This document shows, one piece after another, positions 34,670 to 47,790 of a DNA stretch of 64,000 nt. This DNA comes from Callorhinus ursinus. Its lineage: Eukaryota; Chordata; Mammalia; Carnivora; Otariidae. Where the stretch lies: the NCBI RefSeq assembly GCF_003265705.1, contig NW_020313057.1:4009075-4073074 (forward strand), given 5' to 3'. The translations under genes and the position numbers were made by a program. Positions within the stretch are counted from its first letter, which is position 1. Each line of letters starts with the position of its first letter. A model generated the notes under the pieces. That model made no database searches. It was not told where the DNA came from and worked only from the letters and a program-made list of their open reading frames with translations.

Positions 34670-35139
34670 CTATGAAATCAACATGGGAAAAGTCACCCTT
34701 GATTGTTCCGTCTCTCACATCGCATATGTAACAAATCTAGGATCACACAAATCCTATGGGCTTGAAGCTCAGAATTCATCCAGAATCTGACCACTTCTTA
34801 TCCCCACCTACCAACACCATCTCCCTTTATCATGACTCCAAACTATGGTTATAGAAACTCGGTTGAGGTATAGATTACATGGATGGGACAGACTGTGAAC
34901 AAGTATTACTGAGGATGGCCTAAATATTAGGGCTATTATCCCATTTTATTTACTGTGACACATGTGCTGGCTTCCTTATTCATAGCAGTCTAGTGTGTGG
35001 TTCTTTCTACTCAGTTGCAGCCTTAGTCACATCAGTATTTTGATTCAATACTACTCAGCAAAACTCAAGAGTTGGCAGAGCTAAGTAGGGTAAATTCGTA
35101 TTATTCTACGAACTTTCCTTTTTTCATTTAATTGATTTC

Positions 35140-35326
35140 TTTAAAAAGATGTTATTTACTTGAGAGAGAGAGAGTGCGCACAAGCCGGGGGGAGGGGACC
35201 GGCAGAGGGAGAAGAAGCACGATCCCCGCTGAGCGGTCTCCAAAAAAAGGCTCCATCCCAGGACCCTGAGATCAATGATCTGAGCCCAAGGCAGACGCTT
35301 AACGGATTGAGCGACCCAGGTGCCCC
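35140..35326 (-). mobile_element. Diverged carnivore SINE
   Basis: Reverse head GAGCGACCCAGGTGCCCCC. CATTTAATTGATTT at both ends is the target duplication. Located in MCM10 intron 1. Confidence 0.92.
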
Positions 35327-35835
35327 CATTTAATTGATTTTAACAACTGCAAGAAAAAAGTATAAATTTTTCTACACTATTATTTAACTAATATGAGCTT
35401 TATAGCTAACCTTGGTATGTCTAATGTCAAGTATTAATTATGATGCTTTCTTTTTATTTATTCAGCAAATATTTCCATGGAACTACCGTGTGCACCACAC
35501 TGTGTTGTCTCCTGGGTAACCTGCTGGGTTGTAAGCTTCCTGAGGGTTAGCCAACTGTTGTATTCATCTCTATAGCCAACCACCTTTCCCCGCCCCAAAG
35601 CTGTGTACTCTACCTCACTCTCACATTCAGTATCACCCAACAACTGCTACTGGGTCTGTCTCCAAAATATTGCTCAATCTTTTGCCTGAACGACTGCACG
35701 AGCGTCCGGTATTGGTCTCTTTGTCTCTTTTATGTCTTCGTTAGACAGCAGCCACTGTAATCTTTTCTTTCCTTAATAATCTGCTAGGAATGTAAATCAG
35801 ATCGTGGTATTCCCTTAATAAAAAATCTTTAAGGG

Positions 35836-36009
35836 GGGCACCTGGGTGGCTCAGTCGGTGAAGCGTCTGCCTTGGCTCAGGTCAGGATCTCGGGGGTTCT
35901 GGGATGGAGCCCCATGTGGGGCTCCCTGCTCAGTGGGGAGTCTGCTTTTCCCTCTCCCACTCCTGCTCTCAATCTCTCAAATAAATAAATAAAATCTTAA
36001 AAAAAAAAC
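35836..36009 (+). mobile_element. Carnivore SINE
   Basis: Head GGGCACCTGGGTGGCTCAG and tail AAATAAATAAATAAAATC with shortened middle. Confidence 0.94.
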
Positions 36010-36054
36010 TCTTTAGTGATTTTTCATTGCTTGAGCCAAATTTAAAAGTCTATG

Positions 36055-36410
36055 AGGAAATGGATACTCCCTCCCTTGCCTACTTCTCCTCAGTCACACT
36101 AGGCTGCCTTCAACCTCCTGAGCACACCGAGGGCTCTCAGGCCTCGGGCTCTTTAGAAAGCGCTCCCCTAGCTCCTTCTCACCCTTCGGGCTCCCCGCAG
36201 GCACCGATTTTTCTGAGCCTTCCATACCACCCTGAGTGGCCCCGCTGGCACACACTCACACCTCATCCTTTTCGCGACTTTACTGCACTTTCCACTGTGG
36301 TGTCCTTGTTTGTTATGTTACTCTCTTTAGATTCCACGCTTCATGAGGGCACAAATAACTCATAAATAATTTAGGTTTGGAGGCCTGCACATGGCACACA
36401 TTCAATGATT
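36055..36410 (+). mobile_element. Probable L2 relic
   Basis: GATTCCACGCTTCATGAGGGC then GCACATGGCACACATTCAATG fits a diverged L2 3' end upstream of the CpG island. Confidence 0.45.
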
Positions 36411-36765
36411 AGCAAATCATGAATTTAAAAAAAAAATGAACAAATAAAAGTCTACACGGCACGCGGGCATCTTAAAAGGTTCCTTTAGGAAAAAAACCAA
36501 GCCCGGCCCCTTAAGTTGAGAGGACCGCCCGACGCCTGGCACCTCCCCGGTGCTTCTGAGAGGCGCCCCTACCTTTCGGCCGCTCCTCACCCGGCGCCCA
36601 CCCGGCAGCTCCGACGCCGCGCTCGCCCTGTCTCGCCCGCCTGACCTCCACGGGCTCCGCGCCTCTCGCCCTCGGAGCTCTCCAAACTCTCCCGCAGACC
36701 TTCGTGGCAGCCCCTCTCCCTTGCCGCCCGAGGGCCAGCCACACACCCAGACCCCGGCTTCTTAC

Positions 36766-36850
36766 CCTACTCGGAACCCGTTCCCGTCCTCCAGCCAGAC
36801 CCGCCAAAATTCCAACTTGGTTCCACCCTGCCTCTGACGCCAGACGCACG
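36766..36850 (-). other. MCM10: MCM10 exon 1, probable 5'UTR exon
   Basis: A good donor (GTAGG then GTAAGA, intron starting at 36765) follows the CpG promoter on the minus strand. The ATG lies in a later exon, so this exon would be non-coding. Its upper end is only an estimate from the CCAAT positions; transcript data are needed to fix it. Confidence 0.45.
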
Positions 36851-36920
36851 CCGGCTTAAGGCCGCGCTGATTGGCTACGTCGCGAAATGCCGACCTTGCG
36901 TAGAGCAATCTGATTGGCCC
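36840..36920 (-). promoter_or_regulatory. MCM10: MCM10 CpG-island promoter with two CCAAT boxes and an E2F-like site
   Basis: The stretch 36480-36960 is GC- and CpG-rich, unlike the AT-rich surroundings. Read on the minus strand it holds two GCCAATC boxes (36912-36918 and 36869-36875) and an E2F-like TTTCGCG (36881-36887). No TATA box is apparent. CCAAT plus E2F elements are typical of S-phase replication genes, which fits MCM10. Transcription probably starts just below 36860. The long open frames across this island on both strands are a consequence of high GC content, not genes. Confidence 0.7.
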
Positions 36921-37319
36921 ACGTAACGGGGCGCCCTCTTTGTTGGGGGCAAAGAAACTTCCGGTCGGTGAAGCCTTGGGCTCTTTTAAACAAAATGAAG
37001 TGTTCTGGCGCCTCGCAGGGCGGGAAGTTTAGGTCGTCCTGTAGGGTATTTTTACAGAAGGTCGGAATTCCTGACACTCTGGGACTGTGTCATCCAATCC
37101 TTCTGAGCATTTTCTTTCTGTGAGGTGGAAGGGTAACGCCTGAGGCCAAGAAGCCTGCGCATACACACTTAAACAGGGAGCACATTCTAGACGTTTCTCC
37201 TGCCCTCACAAATGTCCTGTGGTTGGATTGATCCTTGAGAGGTCTAAATAAGCTGGTTGATTATTTCACAACCTCTTGTGTTCAACTGAGATGACTGGAC
37301 TCAAAAACAAAAATCTGGT

Positions 37320-37425
37320 TCACCTTTAATTCTGTATGACCCTGGGGAACTAACTTATCCCCTTGGGGTTCTGCTTCCCCGTCTGTAAAATGAGACTTGA
37401 AGTCTAGACGACATTCTTTGACGCA
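37320..37425 (+). mobile_element. MIR fragment
   Basis: GACCCTGGGGAACTAACTTA then GTCTGTAAAATGAGACTTGA. Lies upstream of the MCM10 promoter. Confidence 0.75.
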
Positions 37426-37676
37426 GTAGAAACCATTTCTTTACAGAGGAATTTGTGGTCCACAGACTTGGAGAATTGTAACTGGTGTCAGATTGACTTG
37501 TTAGGGGGCCATATTTTTCACAGGATATTTTTTTAGTAAAATTCGGACTTTTTTAAAGGTATTTACATGCTAAAAATGGTGCTTGTACATAATTCTGAGA
37601 ACTACCCTAAGTGCAGGATTATATTTAGCTTCTATAGAATTTAAAAGAATTCAAAGGGTTTTTGGTGGAGCAAGTG

Positions 37677-38008
37677 ATGATTTTTTAATTAACTTTTTTA
37701 AATTAAAATTTCAGTCAGTTAACATACAGTGCAATATTGGTTTCTGGAGTAAAACTCAGCGATTCATCACTTACGTACAACACAGAGTGCTCATCATAAC
37801 AAGTGCCCTCCTTAAGGCCCATCCCCCATCTAGCCCATCCCCCAACCACCTCCCTCCATCAACCCTCTTTTGTTCTCTGTCTTTAAGAGTCTCTTAGGTT
37901 TGTTTCCCCCTCTCCTTTTTTTTCTTTTCCCCCCTTCCTTTATGTTCATCTGTCTTCTTAAATTCCACGTATCAATGAGATCATATAGTATTTGTCTTTC
38001 TCTTTCAA
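37677..38008 (-). mobile_element. Carnivore L1 3' end, 5'-truncated
   Basis: CAGTTAACATACAGTGCAATA, GGTTTCTGGAGTAAAACTCAG and CACAGAGTGCTCATCATAAC are the complement of a young carnivore L1 3' end. Confidence 0.88.
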
Positions 38009-39660
38009 ATAACCATTTTAAGTCTTTTTTAATCCTCCTCTCACAGGCTCTATTCAGGCCCTGCATCCCCCCGCTAATTATTTCACGTAAGATTGTATCT
38101 CTACCCATGGTGTTTGCCTTCATTTTCAGAAAAACTAAAATCAGCTTCATGATGATGAAAATAAACAGTCCGGATACCATCTACATTGATTTTGGGGGGG
38201 GGGTCCTAATGGAGTATTAATGCTCCTTATTATCTGAAATTATTATATTGACCCAGGAATGGGAATAATACCACTTTTGAGAACTGCTAGTGTTGAAAAA
38301 TTCACAGTAATGGAGGAACTATTGTAATCAAATTGAAGGAAATTAAAAGCATCACTACATCTAATTATAAAGGTTCATCATAGACTTACCGGCTATGATG
38401 TAGACATTCCTTGAACAATCTGATTTGTTTTCCAAGGTTCTTTTCTTCAACTTGACTTTCCAGGTCCACTTTGCACCCAAATCCATGCAAGAAGTAGAAA
38501 ACTGTACTGATTTAAGCTCTCAAACTTTCCTCCAGTGAGGGATCCAGAAATTATTGTTAGAATGAGTACAGTGGTGATTTTGAGAAAGAATTAGCAGAGT
38601 AGATTCAGGACCCACCGATGGAAGGGAGGGAGGTAGGAAACACAGAAAGGAGTTTAGGGTGTTTTTTGAGGCAATGCACCCAAGTAGGTAACACAGGAAA
38701 CACAGAATACGTTAGGGTAGAAGACAGACCTTTTTTCAACTTTCAGAATGAGATACTTAGGATTTAGAAAAGCTTCATCTCCAGATCTGAGATTCAGAGG
38801 AGAGGTCTGCATTGCAGTGATTCTGATCTTTTTGCCACGGAGTGATCACTGACCCCTTTGAGAACAGAATGAAAATGGGTTTTTCTCCCCCAAGAAAAAT
38901 GTACCCTCATACATTCAGATTTTGTATACCTTCTAAGGGGATTCACGTATTTTCCTAAAGACACTCTTCAAATTAAGAACCTCTGGTGTAGAAGGCCAGA
39001 ACCCAAGGCATGTGAGCCAGCGACAGAAGCTAACAGGAGAAGCCGGAGTGGTTAGGAAAGCAGTCCCACGCTTAGCCCTAGGCCTGGGCCTGACCTTCAT
39101 GTGGCCTTATGCTGGTCTTCATCTGGCTGTGTCCCTCCCCACAGGGTGAGGTGTCCCGGAGCTAAGGGATGCACTCATCCAAATCCTGGGCAACCCCTTG
39201 TAGCCAAAGCTCTCGTCCTGGGACCCTGGGACTTTTTTTTACCCTATGGCTCTGGGTCTGCTCTGAGGCCTGGCAAGTCTTCTCCCCCTGGTTGTCCTTT
39301 GAGGGCAGATCCGTCTGCCGAAGGGGTGGCTATTTGGTGGTGGGTGGGTTGCGGGTAGAATGGGAGTTAAAGGGAGCTTGAATAGCAGGCAGCAGTGTCC
39401 CCACACTTGGAGAAAGGCTGCCAAGTGCTACACAGAACTGAGTCCAGGTGGGAGGAGAAGGAGGGCAGGGCTGGAGCCACATTTCTGTGTGAGACTCCAA
39501 GGAGACTATGAGCTTTATCTCTAAACTTTAAAACTTTACACATAGGATCTCTGTTTGTATTCTGGCCCCGGAGTTTTCCGGTGTAAAGGGTGGGCCTGCA
39601 GGAAAGAGATGGCCTAGGATGCCAAGGAAGGAGAGTGTTAAGGAAATGGCAAATGTCAAT
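38009..39660. other. Intergenic sequence, nothing recognised
   Basis: Between the MCM10 promoter and the OPTN 3' end. No gene or confident repeat was seen. 38190 carries a run of about ten G. Confidence 0.5.
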
Positions 39661-39667
39661 GTGATAT

Positions 39668-39895
39668 AGCAGGGCTTCTCCAAGTCTGGTCGCTGGGGCG
39701 GCAGGTGCAGCAGCCCCTGGAACTTGAGAGAAACCAAACGCTCACGCCCCACACCAGACCTGCTGAATCAGAAACTGAGGGTGGGACCCAACATTCCGTG
39801 TTCAGCCTTGTGATCCCTGCATCTTTCTATAGCAGTGGTTCTAAAACTTGAGAGGGCGCCAGAGTCTCGGGAGGGCCTCTAAAACAGATCACAAA
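39668..39895 (+). mobile_element. MER5-type hAT element(s)
   Basis: ACCAGACCTGCTGAATCAGAA, then GGGTGGGACCCAACATTCCG matches MER5A. A second MER5-like start, GCAGTGGTTCTAAAACTTGA, follows at 39833. Confidence 0.7.
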
Positions 39896-40149
39896 ACAAG
39901 AAAGGGAGAAGTGAGCGGGCTCCAGCCTCCTTCCCCCAAATGTCACCGGGCCCTAGGGCTCAGTACCTCCCTCATCACCCCTGCTAGAGGTGCTCATTCT
40001 CCACGTCTGTGTCCACTCCCCCGCCCAGTCTTACAGATAATCTCTTGCATCTCCTGAGCTCACCCCCTCTACTACATCCTCACTTTTGTGACCCTCCTTG
40101 ACCTCTGGGCACCTCTCTCCTTTTTACTTCTAATTGATCTATATCTGAT

Positions 40150-40745
40150 CTCACTCACTCCAATCCATTTCTCTTATTGCTCCCGATTATGACAAAATCT
40201 TGGCTTGGATTTTCCCTGAACAAAATCTGTCAACGGCTCCTCAGTTCCTGTAATCCCAAACTTCTTGCCACTCAAGAACTTGACTTACAGACTTGAGTCC
40301 TGCCTACTTTTCCACGAACCTCAGCTCTTCTCTTTCCCCATGGAATCAGCCTTTCTCCCAGCCACAGCTGAGCTGGGATTTTCCTCTTCCGAAATATTCC
40401 CGGCTCTGGCATGCCTCAGAGCCTTTGCACATGCAGACCCCTCTGCTTGGAGAGCCTCAACCACTGGATCGCTTCCTACTCATCCACCCACCCTCAGTGG
40501 AGGCATCACCTCCTTTGTGAAGTCCCTCTGACCCTTCGGACTAAGCAGTTCACCAAGTATCGTGCTTCGCAGAACTCGAGACTGGAAGGGCACATAGAAC
40601 TTTCACACTGCATCCTGATCGTGGGCGTCTTCTGCTTCTCACTATGGTGTCCTCATCTGGAGGCGAGGGAACTGCTCTTGTTCCTCTTTCTATCTCTTTT
40701 ATGTCTTCCCTCCTGCCGCTGGTGGCTGGCACACAATAAATGTTC
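40150..40745 (+). mobile_element. L2 fragment
   Basis: CAGAGCCTTTGCACATGCAGA, GAGGCATCACCTCCTTTGTG and CTGGCACACAATAAATGTTC follow L2 3' order. Confidence 0.65.
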
Positions 40746-40969
40746 CAGAAAGAAAAAAAAAAAAAACCCAAATAGAGTATCTGCTCCTTAGCAAGTCCTT
40801 CAGCATCTGGGGGCTCAGTTTTCTTCCTCTGGAAAGTGCTGATATCAGCAGGATGTGGATTAGAGGTTATTTTAGGAAGAAGGCTCAAAGGAGAATTTCC
40901 AGGACATCTTCACACACCAGTTATCGGCCATAATCTCTTCCTGCCTCAGGTGCACACAGGGTTGGACAA

Positions 40970-41200
40970 AGATGTGGTCCATATTCTAGGAACTTACAGT
41001 CCAATTTGGGAGATGGGACATATACATAAAATATAAACATAAGGTGACAACCAATGGGCACCAATCTTGCTGGGGAGAAGGGAACAGGCAGATGAGGTAG
41101 AACAGAATTGAAAGACCGTACGGAAGATGAACACCAGGCCAAGAATTATATTCTGTAAGCAGTGAAAGGGTTTGAGCAGGTTGGGGAGGAAGATCGATGT
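40970..41200 (-). mobile_element. Possible L2 relic
   Basis: CTAGGAACTTACAGTCCAATT then GGAGATGGGACATATACATA resembles the complement of L2. Weak. Confidence 0.4.
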
Positions 41201-41214
41201 GAAGAGGAAAGGAG

Positions 41215-41455
41215 CGGCTAAGTGCTTAGACTCAAATTAATTAAGACTGCGTGGTTGTTAAATGCCGGCCACATAGTAACTGTGCAACCTTGGGTCCAGT
41301 ACTTAACCTCGCAGTGCTTCCCCTCACTCATCTGCAAGACAGGGCTAGTGATACTTATTTCATAGGGCATTGTGAGGATTAATGAGAAAAACTTGAAAAT
41401 ACGCAGTGTGCCCAGCACAGGTCAGGATAAGCGTGTATTAACTTCTATTCTTGCT
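41215..41455 (+). mobile_element. MIR
   Basis: CTGTGCAACCTTGGGTCCAGT, then GGGCATTGTGAGGATTAATGA, a nearly complete MIR. Confidence 0.85.
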
Positions 41456-43117
41456 ACTTTTGTAAGGTGTTGCTTAGGGACAGTGAGCTAACGAAGACAG
41501 GTGCCCTGGAACTGAACATACCGGAAACTGGAGGCACAGAAGCCCAGTTAAAGATCGTGACAGTTTCAGACTGCCAGAGTTCAAGGGAAGGGACCCGTGA
41601 AAGGCATTATGAAGGAAACCCTGTCTGCTTTGGTCACTGGCTGAAGAAAGTTACTTCTGGCAGGAAAAGGAGAGGAAGGCAGCCAGGCTGGCCACACCTG
41701 GATGCCTGGCAGAGGTGCGGAAATGGACTGGAGTGTCCAGCAGGAGCTTGCCCCCCCGGACAGGGGGAAGACGGCAAGTTCAGTCTGAGGTGAAGGTGCG
41801 GATTTCAGCCTGTACTTTTAGCTACGTGACCAAAGCCAGGGGGATGTGGCAGACCTTCATGTGCAGGTCTGCGGCGAGGTTTAGTGAGTGTACTTGCATT
41901 CTCCAAAGCAGAGACTGTAGAAGCAGAATACTCTTCAGTATGTCTACCTGGTTAATGCACCAGATGATTACAACACTTCCTCCATCTTTGGGCCTGACAG
42001 GCAATGCTATTCAAAATCAGAAAATCAGACCAGTTTCCAAAGCTCCTCCACCACCATCTCCTCCCTGAAGATGTCTGTTTACATCCGCATTCGTATCTTC
42101 CTTGCTCAATGTGCAGAACTCTCTCAGGTCTTATCCCAAACTTGAGTTTGTCTGACTGGACAAAGATCCTGCACTGAGAAAAATGTTATCCTTGCTCAGA
42201 GGCAACCCTCTACCTAGAGAAAGAGGGAAATCCCACCTCCTTGATTTTGCTAACAGAATATTGTCTCTGTTGTGCAAATAAGTCTATTGCTTTTCAATCA
42301 ACCTAGAAGTTACTTTAAACAATGGGGTATGTTCCTCCATCTACTTACCTCAACTGATGTTTTCCAAAGGGAAGCCAATAAAACCACCAGCTTTGCTGGT
42401 TTTAATTAATCCATAAGACTGTTCAATACATTTCTTCCTTGGTTTTGCTGGGTTTATAGCCCAGCAAATAATAATAAAATATAATACACATATATGTAAA
42501 ATAAATTTTACCCATAATTTTGGTTCTGTGTATTTAAAAACCAAAACTTCTACACAAATCTATCAACTTATGAGAGTTTCTGAATGAATACTTTTTGTAT
42601 ATTTCCCATCTTTGCAAGTACTTAGCTAGAAAAAATAACAAATTACTCAGTGATGACTAACATTTTTTGCAACAAGAGTACATAATGTTATTTAAGTAAT
42701 TTTTAAAATGATAAACTCTGTAAATCAAAGGATTCAAAAGACTGTAAAATTATTTCTACTTTTTATTTGCTTCTCAGAGCAAAGCAGTTTTGGTACCTTT
42801 CATTGTTCCACTAAGACATTTGAATGTTGGTTCATAGACTTGATTCCTGTTATACTGAAAAGCTGCAACTAGCTCTCATATCAACTTTCCTCCATTGAAT
42901 TAATGATGGCATAATAAATTAATTTCATTAAAGCAATTCTAAGTTGGCCCCTTCTTTCATTATGGGTCAAATGGAAGTGTTAGCCAATCTTCACAAGAAT
43001 TGTGATTTTCTGACACACACAACACATTTTATGTTCATATTAAATAATCTTGTGGTTCAAAATGTTTTTCATTTTTTAGAAAATAATGGACTTCATTTTT
43101 TAACTTTTTTATTGTTT
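41456..43117. other. Intergenic sequence, nothing recognised
   Basis: GC-moderate to about 42200, then AT-rich. No supported gene or clear repeat. Confidence 0.5.
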
Positions 43118-43292
43118 TTCAAAAAGATTTTATTTATTTATTTGAAAGAGAGCAAAAGCGAGAGAGATCACAGAGGGAGAAAGCAGACTCTGCTGAAGTG
43201 GAGAGCCTGATGCAGGGCTTAGTCCTAGGACCCTGGGATCATGACCTGAGCCAAAGGCTGATGCTTAACCAACTGAGCCACCCAGGGGCCCC
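43118..43292 (-). mobile_element. Carnivore SINE
   Basis: AAGATTTTATTTATTTATTTG to the reverse head CTGAGCCACCCAGGGGCCCC. AACTTTATTTTTTA-like flanks. Confidence 0.94.
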
Positions 43293-46200
43293 GAACTTTA
43301 TTTTTTAGAACAGTTTTAGGATTACAGAAAAACTGAGTGTAAAGAATAAAGTTCCCACAAATCTCCTTCCACACAGTTTCTTCTATTATTAACAACTTGC
43401 ACTAGTATGGGACATTTGCTATAATGGATGAGCCAATATCGATACATTTTTTTGATACATTATTTTTAACCAAAGTCCACAGTTTAGGATTCACTCTTTT
43501 TTTTTTTTAAGATTTTATTTTTTATTTATTTGCGAGAGAGAGAATGAGAGACAGAGAGCATGAGAGGGAGGAGGGTCAGAGGGAGAAGCAGACTCCCCGC
43601 TGAGCAGGGAGGCCGATGTGGGACTCAATCCCGGGATTCACTCTTATGTTTTACATTCAATGGATTTTGACAAATGTAGCCACCATCACAGTATCATGCA
43701 GAATAGTTTCACTGCCCTAAAAATCCTCTGTGCTCTCACCTATTCATCCCTCCCTCCACCTAACCCCTGGCAGTCAATGATCTTGTCTCCATATACCGAC
43801 TTTTCCAGAGTGTCATACAGTTCAAATCATACAGCATGTAGGCTCTTCAGATGGGCTTCTTTCACTTAGCAATATGCATTTAAAGTTCCTCCATGTCTTT
43901 TTGCAGTTTGATAGCTTATTTCCTTTTAGCGCTGAATCATATTCCATTGTATGGATGTACCACTTATGCATTTGCCTATTGATGGACATCTTGGTGGCTT
44001 CCAAGTTTGGGCAATTACGAATAAAGCTACTGTAAACATTCATGTGCAGGTTTTGTGCGGACATAGTTTTCAATTCATTTGGATAGATACAAAGGATTGC
44101 ACACTTAATTTTGCAAGAAACCACTGGACTGTCTTCCAAACTACCATTCTGCATTTCCACCAGCAATGAATGAACGTTTCTGCTATCTCACATCCTCCTC
44201 AGCTTTGGTGCTGTCAGTCTTTTGGATTTTAGCCATTTTAATAAGTGTGTGGTGATATCTCATTGTTTAAATTTGCAGTTCCCTAATAACATGTTGTTGA
44301 GTATCTTTTAAAATGTGTTTATTTACCAAGTGTATGTCTTCTTTGGTGAGGTATCTATTATCTTTTGTCCATTTTTAAATTGAGTTGCTTTCTTGTTGCT
44401 GAGTTTTAAGAATTCTTTGTATATTTTGAAACCAGTCCTTCATTAGATAATGTGTTTTGTAAAGATTTACTCCCACTCTGTGGTTTGAGTTTTATTTTTG
44501 TGAAAGGTATAAGGCCTGTGTCTAGATTCATTTTTTTACATGTGGATATCCACTGTTTGTTCCAGCATCACTTATTAAAAATACTATCCTTTCTCCATTG
44601 AATTGCCTTTTCTCCTTTATCAAAGACGAGTTGACTCTCTGGGTCTATTTCTAGGCTCTCTGTTCTGCTCCACTGATTTGTTTGTCTACTTGTCCATTCT
44701 TTCACCAATACCACAATCTTGATTCCCGTAGCTTGACAGTAAGTCTTGTAGGCAGGTAGTGTCTGTCCTCCAACTTTGTTCTTCTCCTTCAATATTATGT
44801 TGGGTATTCTGGGTCTTTTGTGTCTCCATATAAACTGTTAGAATCACTTTGTCAATAACCACAAAATAACTTCTCGGGATTGTATTGACTCTGTAGATCA
44901 AGTTGGGAAAAACCAAAACCTTGACAAAACTGAGTCTCCCTATATATGAACATAAAATATCACTTCATTTATTTATATTTAGTTCTATGATTTCTTTCAT
45001 CAGATCTTATGTTTTATTAGATATATACCTAAGTATTTAATTTTTTGGTACTAATGTGTTATTGTGTTTTTAAAGTTCTAACCATTCATTGCTGGTATAC
45101 TGATATTGGTAATTTGTGTCTTCTATCTCCTTAACCTAGTTAGAGGTTTATGAATTTTGTTGATCATTTCAAAGAACCAGCTTTCAGTTTCATTGATTTT
45201 CTCTATTGATTTCCTGGTTTGAATTTCACTGATTTGTGTTCTAATTTTTATTATTTTCTTCTGCTTATTTTGTGTTTTATTTGCCATTCCTTTTCTAGTT
45301 TCTTAAAGTGGAAGCTTCAATTACCAATTTTAGATCTTTCATTCAATGCTGTACACTTCTTGCTAAGCATGGCTTCCACTTCAGCCCAGAAACTTTGTGT
45401 TATATTTTCATTTCATTTAGTTTAAAATTTATTTAAATCTCTCTTGAGAATTCTTCTTTAGCCCATGTATTATTTACAAGTGTGTTAAATCTCCAAATGT
45501 TTTTTTTAGGGTTTCTAGGTATCTTTCTGTTTTTGATTTCTAGTTTAATCCCATTGTGGTCTGAGAGCATATTGTGTATGGCTTATCTTTTTTTAAATTT
45601 GGTAAGGTGTTTTTTATGGCTCAGAATGTGTCCTATCATAGTGAATGTTCTCCATGAACTTGAGAAAAATGCGTATTCTGCTATATTTAGAATATGAAGT
45701 ATTCTATAGATATCAATTGAATCTTGTTGATAGTGTTACACAGTTCAACTATGTCCTTACTAATTTTTTGACTACTGGGTCTGTTAATTACTGATAGATT
45801 TTAAATTTTCTAACTGTATTAGTGGATTCACCTATTTTTCCTGCAATTCTATCAGTTTTTGCCGAATGCATGTTGATGCTCTCTTGTTAGGTGCACATGC
45901 ATTTAGGACTGTTATCTTTCTTGAATAATTGACCTTTTCATCATTTTGTAATGTCCCTTTTTATCCCTGACAATTCTTGCCTTGAAGTCTTCTTTAAATT
46001 AATTTGGTTACTCTAGCTTTCTTTTAATTAGTGTTAGCTTGCCGTTTCTTTCTCCGTCTCTTTATATTTAAAATGGGTTTCTTATAGACTGCATATAGGT
46101 TTTTAAATATTTCACTCCCTTCTTCCTGCTTGCATGATTTCTGAAGAGAGGTCTGATATATTGCTTATCCTTGTTCCTCTACACGTAAGATTTTTTTCTT

Positions 46201-47790
46201 TCTGGCTTCTTTCAAGATTTTCTCTTTGCCCTTGATTTTCTGCAGTTTGAATACAATATACCTAGGTGAAGATTTTTTGATATTTAATCTGCTTGGTGAT
46301 CTCTGACCTTCCTGATCTGTAGTTTGGTGTCTGTCGTTAATTTTTGGAAATTTTCAGCCATAATTACTTAACACAATCTCTTTCTTTTCATGCTGATATT
46401 CTCATTGCACATCTATTACATTAAAAAAATTGTCCCACAGTTCTTGGATATTCTGTTTTCATTCTTTTTTCCCTCTGCATTTCAGTTTTAGGAGTTCCTA
46501 TTGACATTGCTTCAAGCACACAGATTCTTTTCTTGGCCATGTTCAGTCTTTTCATGAGCCCATGAAAGGCATTCTTCATTTCTGTTACACTGTCTCTGAT
46601 TTCTAGTACTTCCTTTTGATTTTTTTCTTAGCGTTTCCATCTGTCTGCTTATATTACCCCCCATTTCCTGCATGTTGTCACTTTTCCCATTATAGCCCTT
46701 AGGATACTAACCATAGTTGTTTTAAATTTCCAGTCTTATATTCATCACATCTGATGCTTGCTCTATCTTTTCAAACTGTGCTTTTTTTTTTTAATATGCA
46801 GTATAATTTCTTGTTGAAAAATGGAAATGATGTAGTGGGTAAAAGGAACTGAGGTAAATAGTGTGAGGCTTTATGTTTACCTGGCTACGAGCTGGACTAT
46901 GTTTACTGTCTGCTGCAGCTGTGGGTGTCACAGGCTAAAATCTCCTCTGGTGTCCTTGTTTTGTCTCCCTTTGTTGTCTTTGGGATTCCCTATATACCTC
47001 TTCCTTAATAAACCCAAAGATGAGCATTTCTTCCAATTGTAAGCCCATTATTATATGGGCACCTTGTTGATGTGCTGGTAAGGTAGGTGTGGGGGAGAAG
47101 AGTTCCACGTCCTATGATAAGGTCTTGGTCTTTTACTGAGCTTCTCCCTCTGTGCTGTGACCTTCTCACACTTTTTTCTCCTCCTCAGGTGAGAGGAGTA
47201 AAGCTGGGCGGGGGGGGGGGGGGCTGGAGTTGGGTATTTGCTTTCCCCCTGGTCAGTCAGGCTCTGATAATCATCCAGCAGTTTAGGGTCTGGTAAAACA
47301 ATTTCCCTTGAGGGATGGCATTCCTAGGAAGAACAGAGTGTGTCAGTGTATTTCAAAATGGCCACTTTCCCCTCCCCCTGCTAAAAGTATGGGAGAATTT
47401 TTAGAAATCTTCACGGTGAGGTTCTTCTAGGGCTCCTGGAGGTAAAATTCACACAAGTGTGGGGTCCTCTTAAGAATGGGCTCCTATTAGAGTTTTTAAT
47501 TCTCAGGTTTGTCCACACTGAGCCTTTGGCAAATCTTCAATTATAGTTTAAGTTCTCCTACTCTGGTATTGGCTCCTACTGTGGTTTCTACTCCTGAGAC
47601 CCTGATCTGGTAATCTGCGACTCTCTGTACCTGTCTGTCTCCAGTTTGTGGGCAGCGGTTTGCTTTGTGACTTCAGTTCTCTGAGGGATTTAAAAAGAGT
47701 TGACGACTTTGAGTCTGTTCGGCCTTTTCCTTGTTAGGAGGATGGGAGTGATGACTTTCAAACTCCTTACATGCCAGGCTAGATCAAAAT
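43293..47790 (-). mobile_element. Long antisense L1/HAL1-like element
   Basis: Starting from its 3' end at 43293, the minus strand reads as L1 3'UTR, decayed ORF2 and then a 5' region toward 47790. Markers on the plus strand are CATATTCCATTGTATGGATG, TGTTCCAGCATCACTTATTA, TTTCATTGATTTTCTCTATT and CCCATTGTGGTCTGAGAGCA. All frames are broken. A SINE (43500-43633) interrupts it near its 3' end. Confidence 0.85.
43500..43633 (-). mobile_element. 5'-truncated carnivore SINE with target duplication
   Basis: Lacks the tRNA-like head. GGATTCACTCTT at 43488-43499 and 43634-43645 is the target duplication, so the truncation happened at insertion. Confidence 0.92.

Noticed and set aside
36417..36849. 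Overlapping open frames of about 100 residues on both strands at the CpG island
   Set aside because: High GC content depletes stop codons. The frames have no family resemblance and overlap the MCM10 promoter and first exon.
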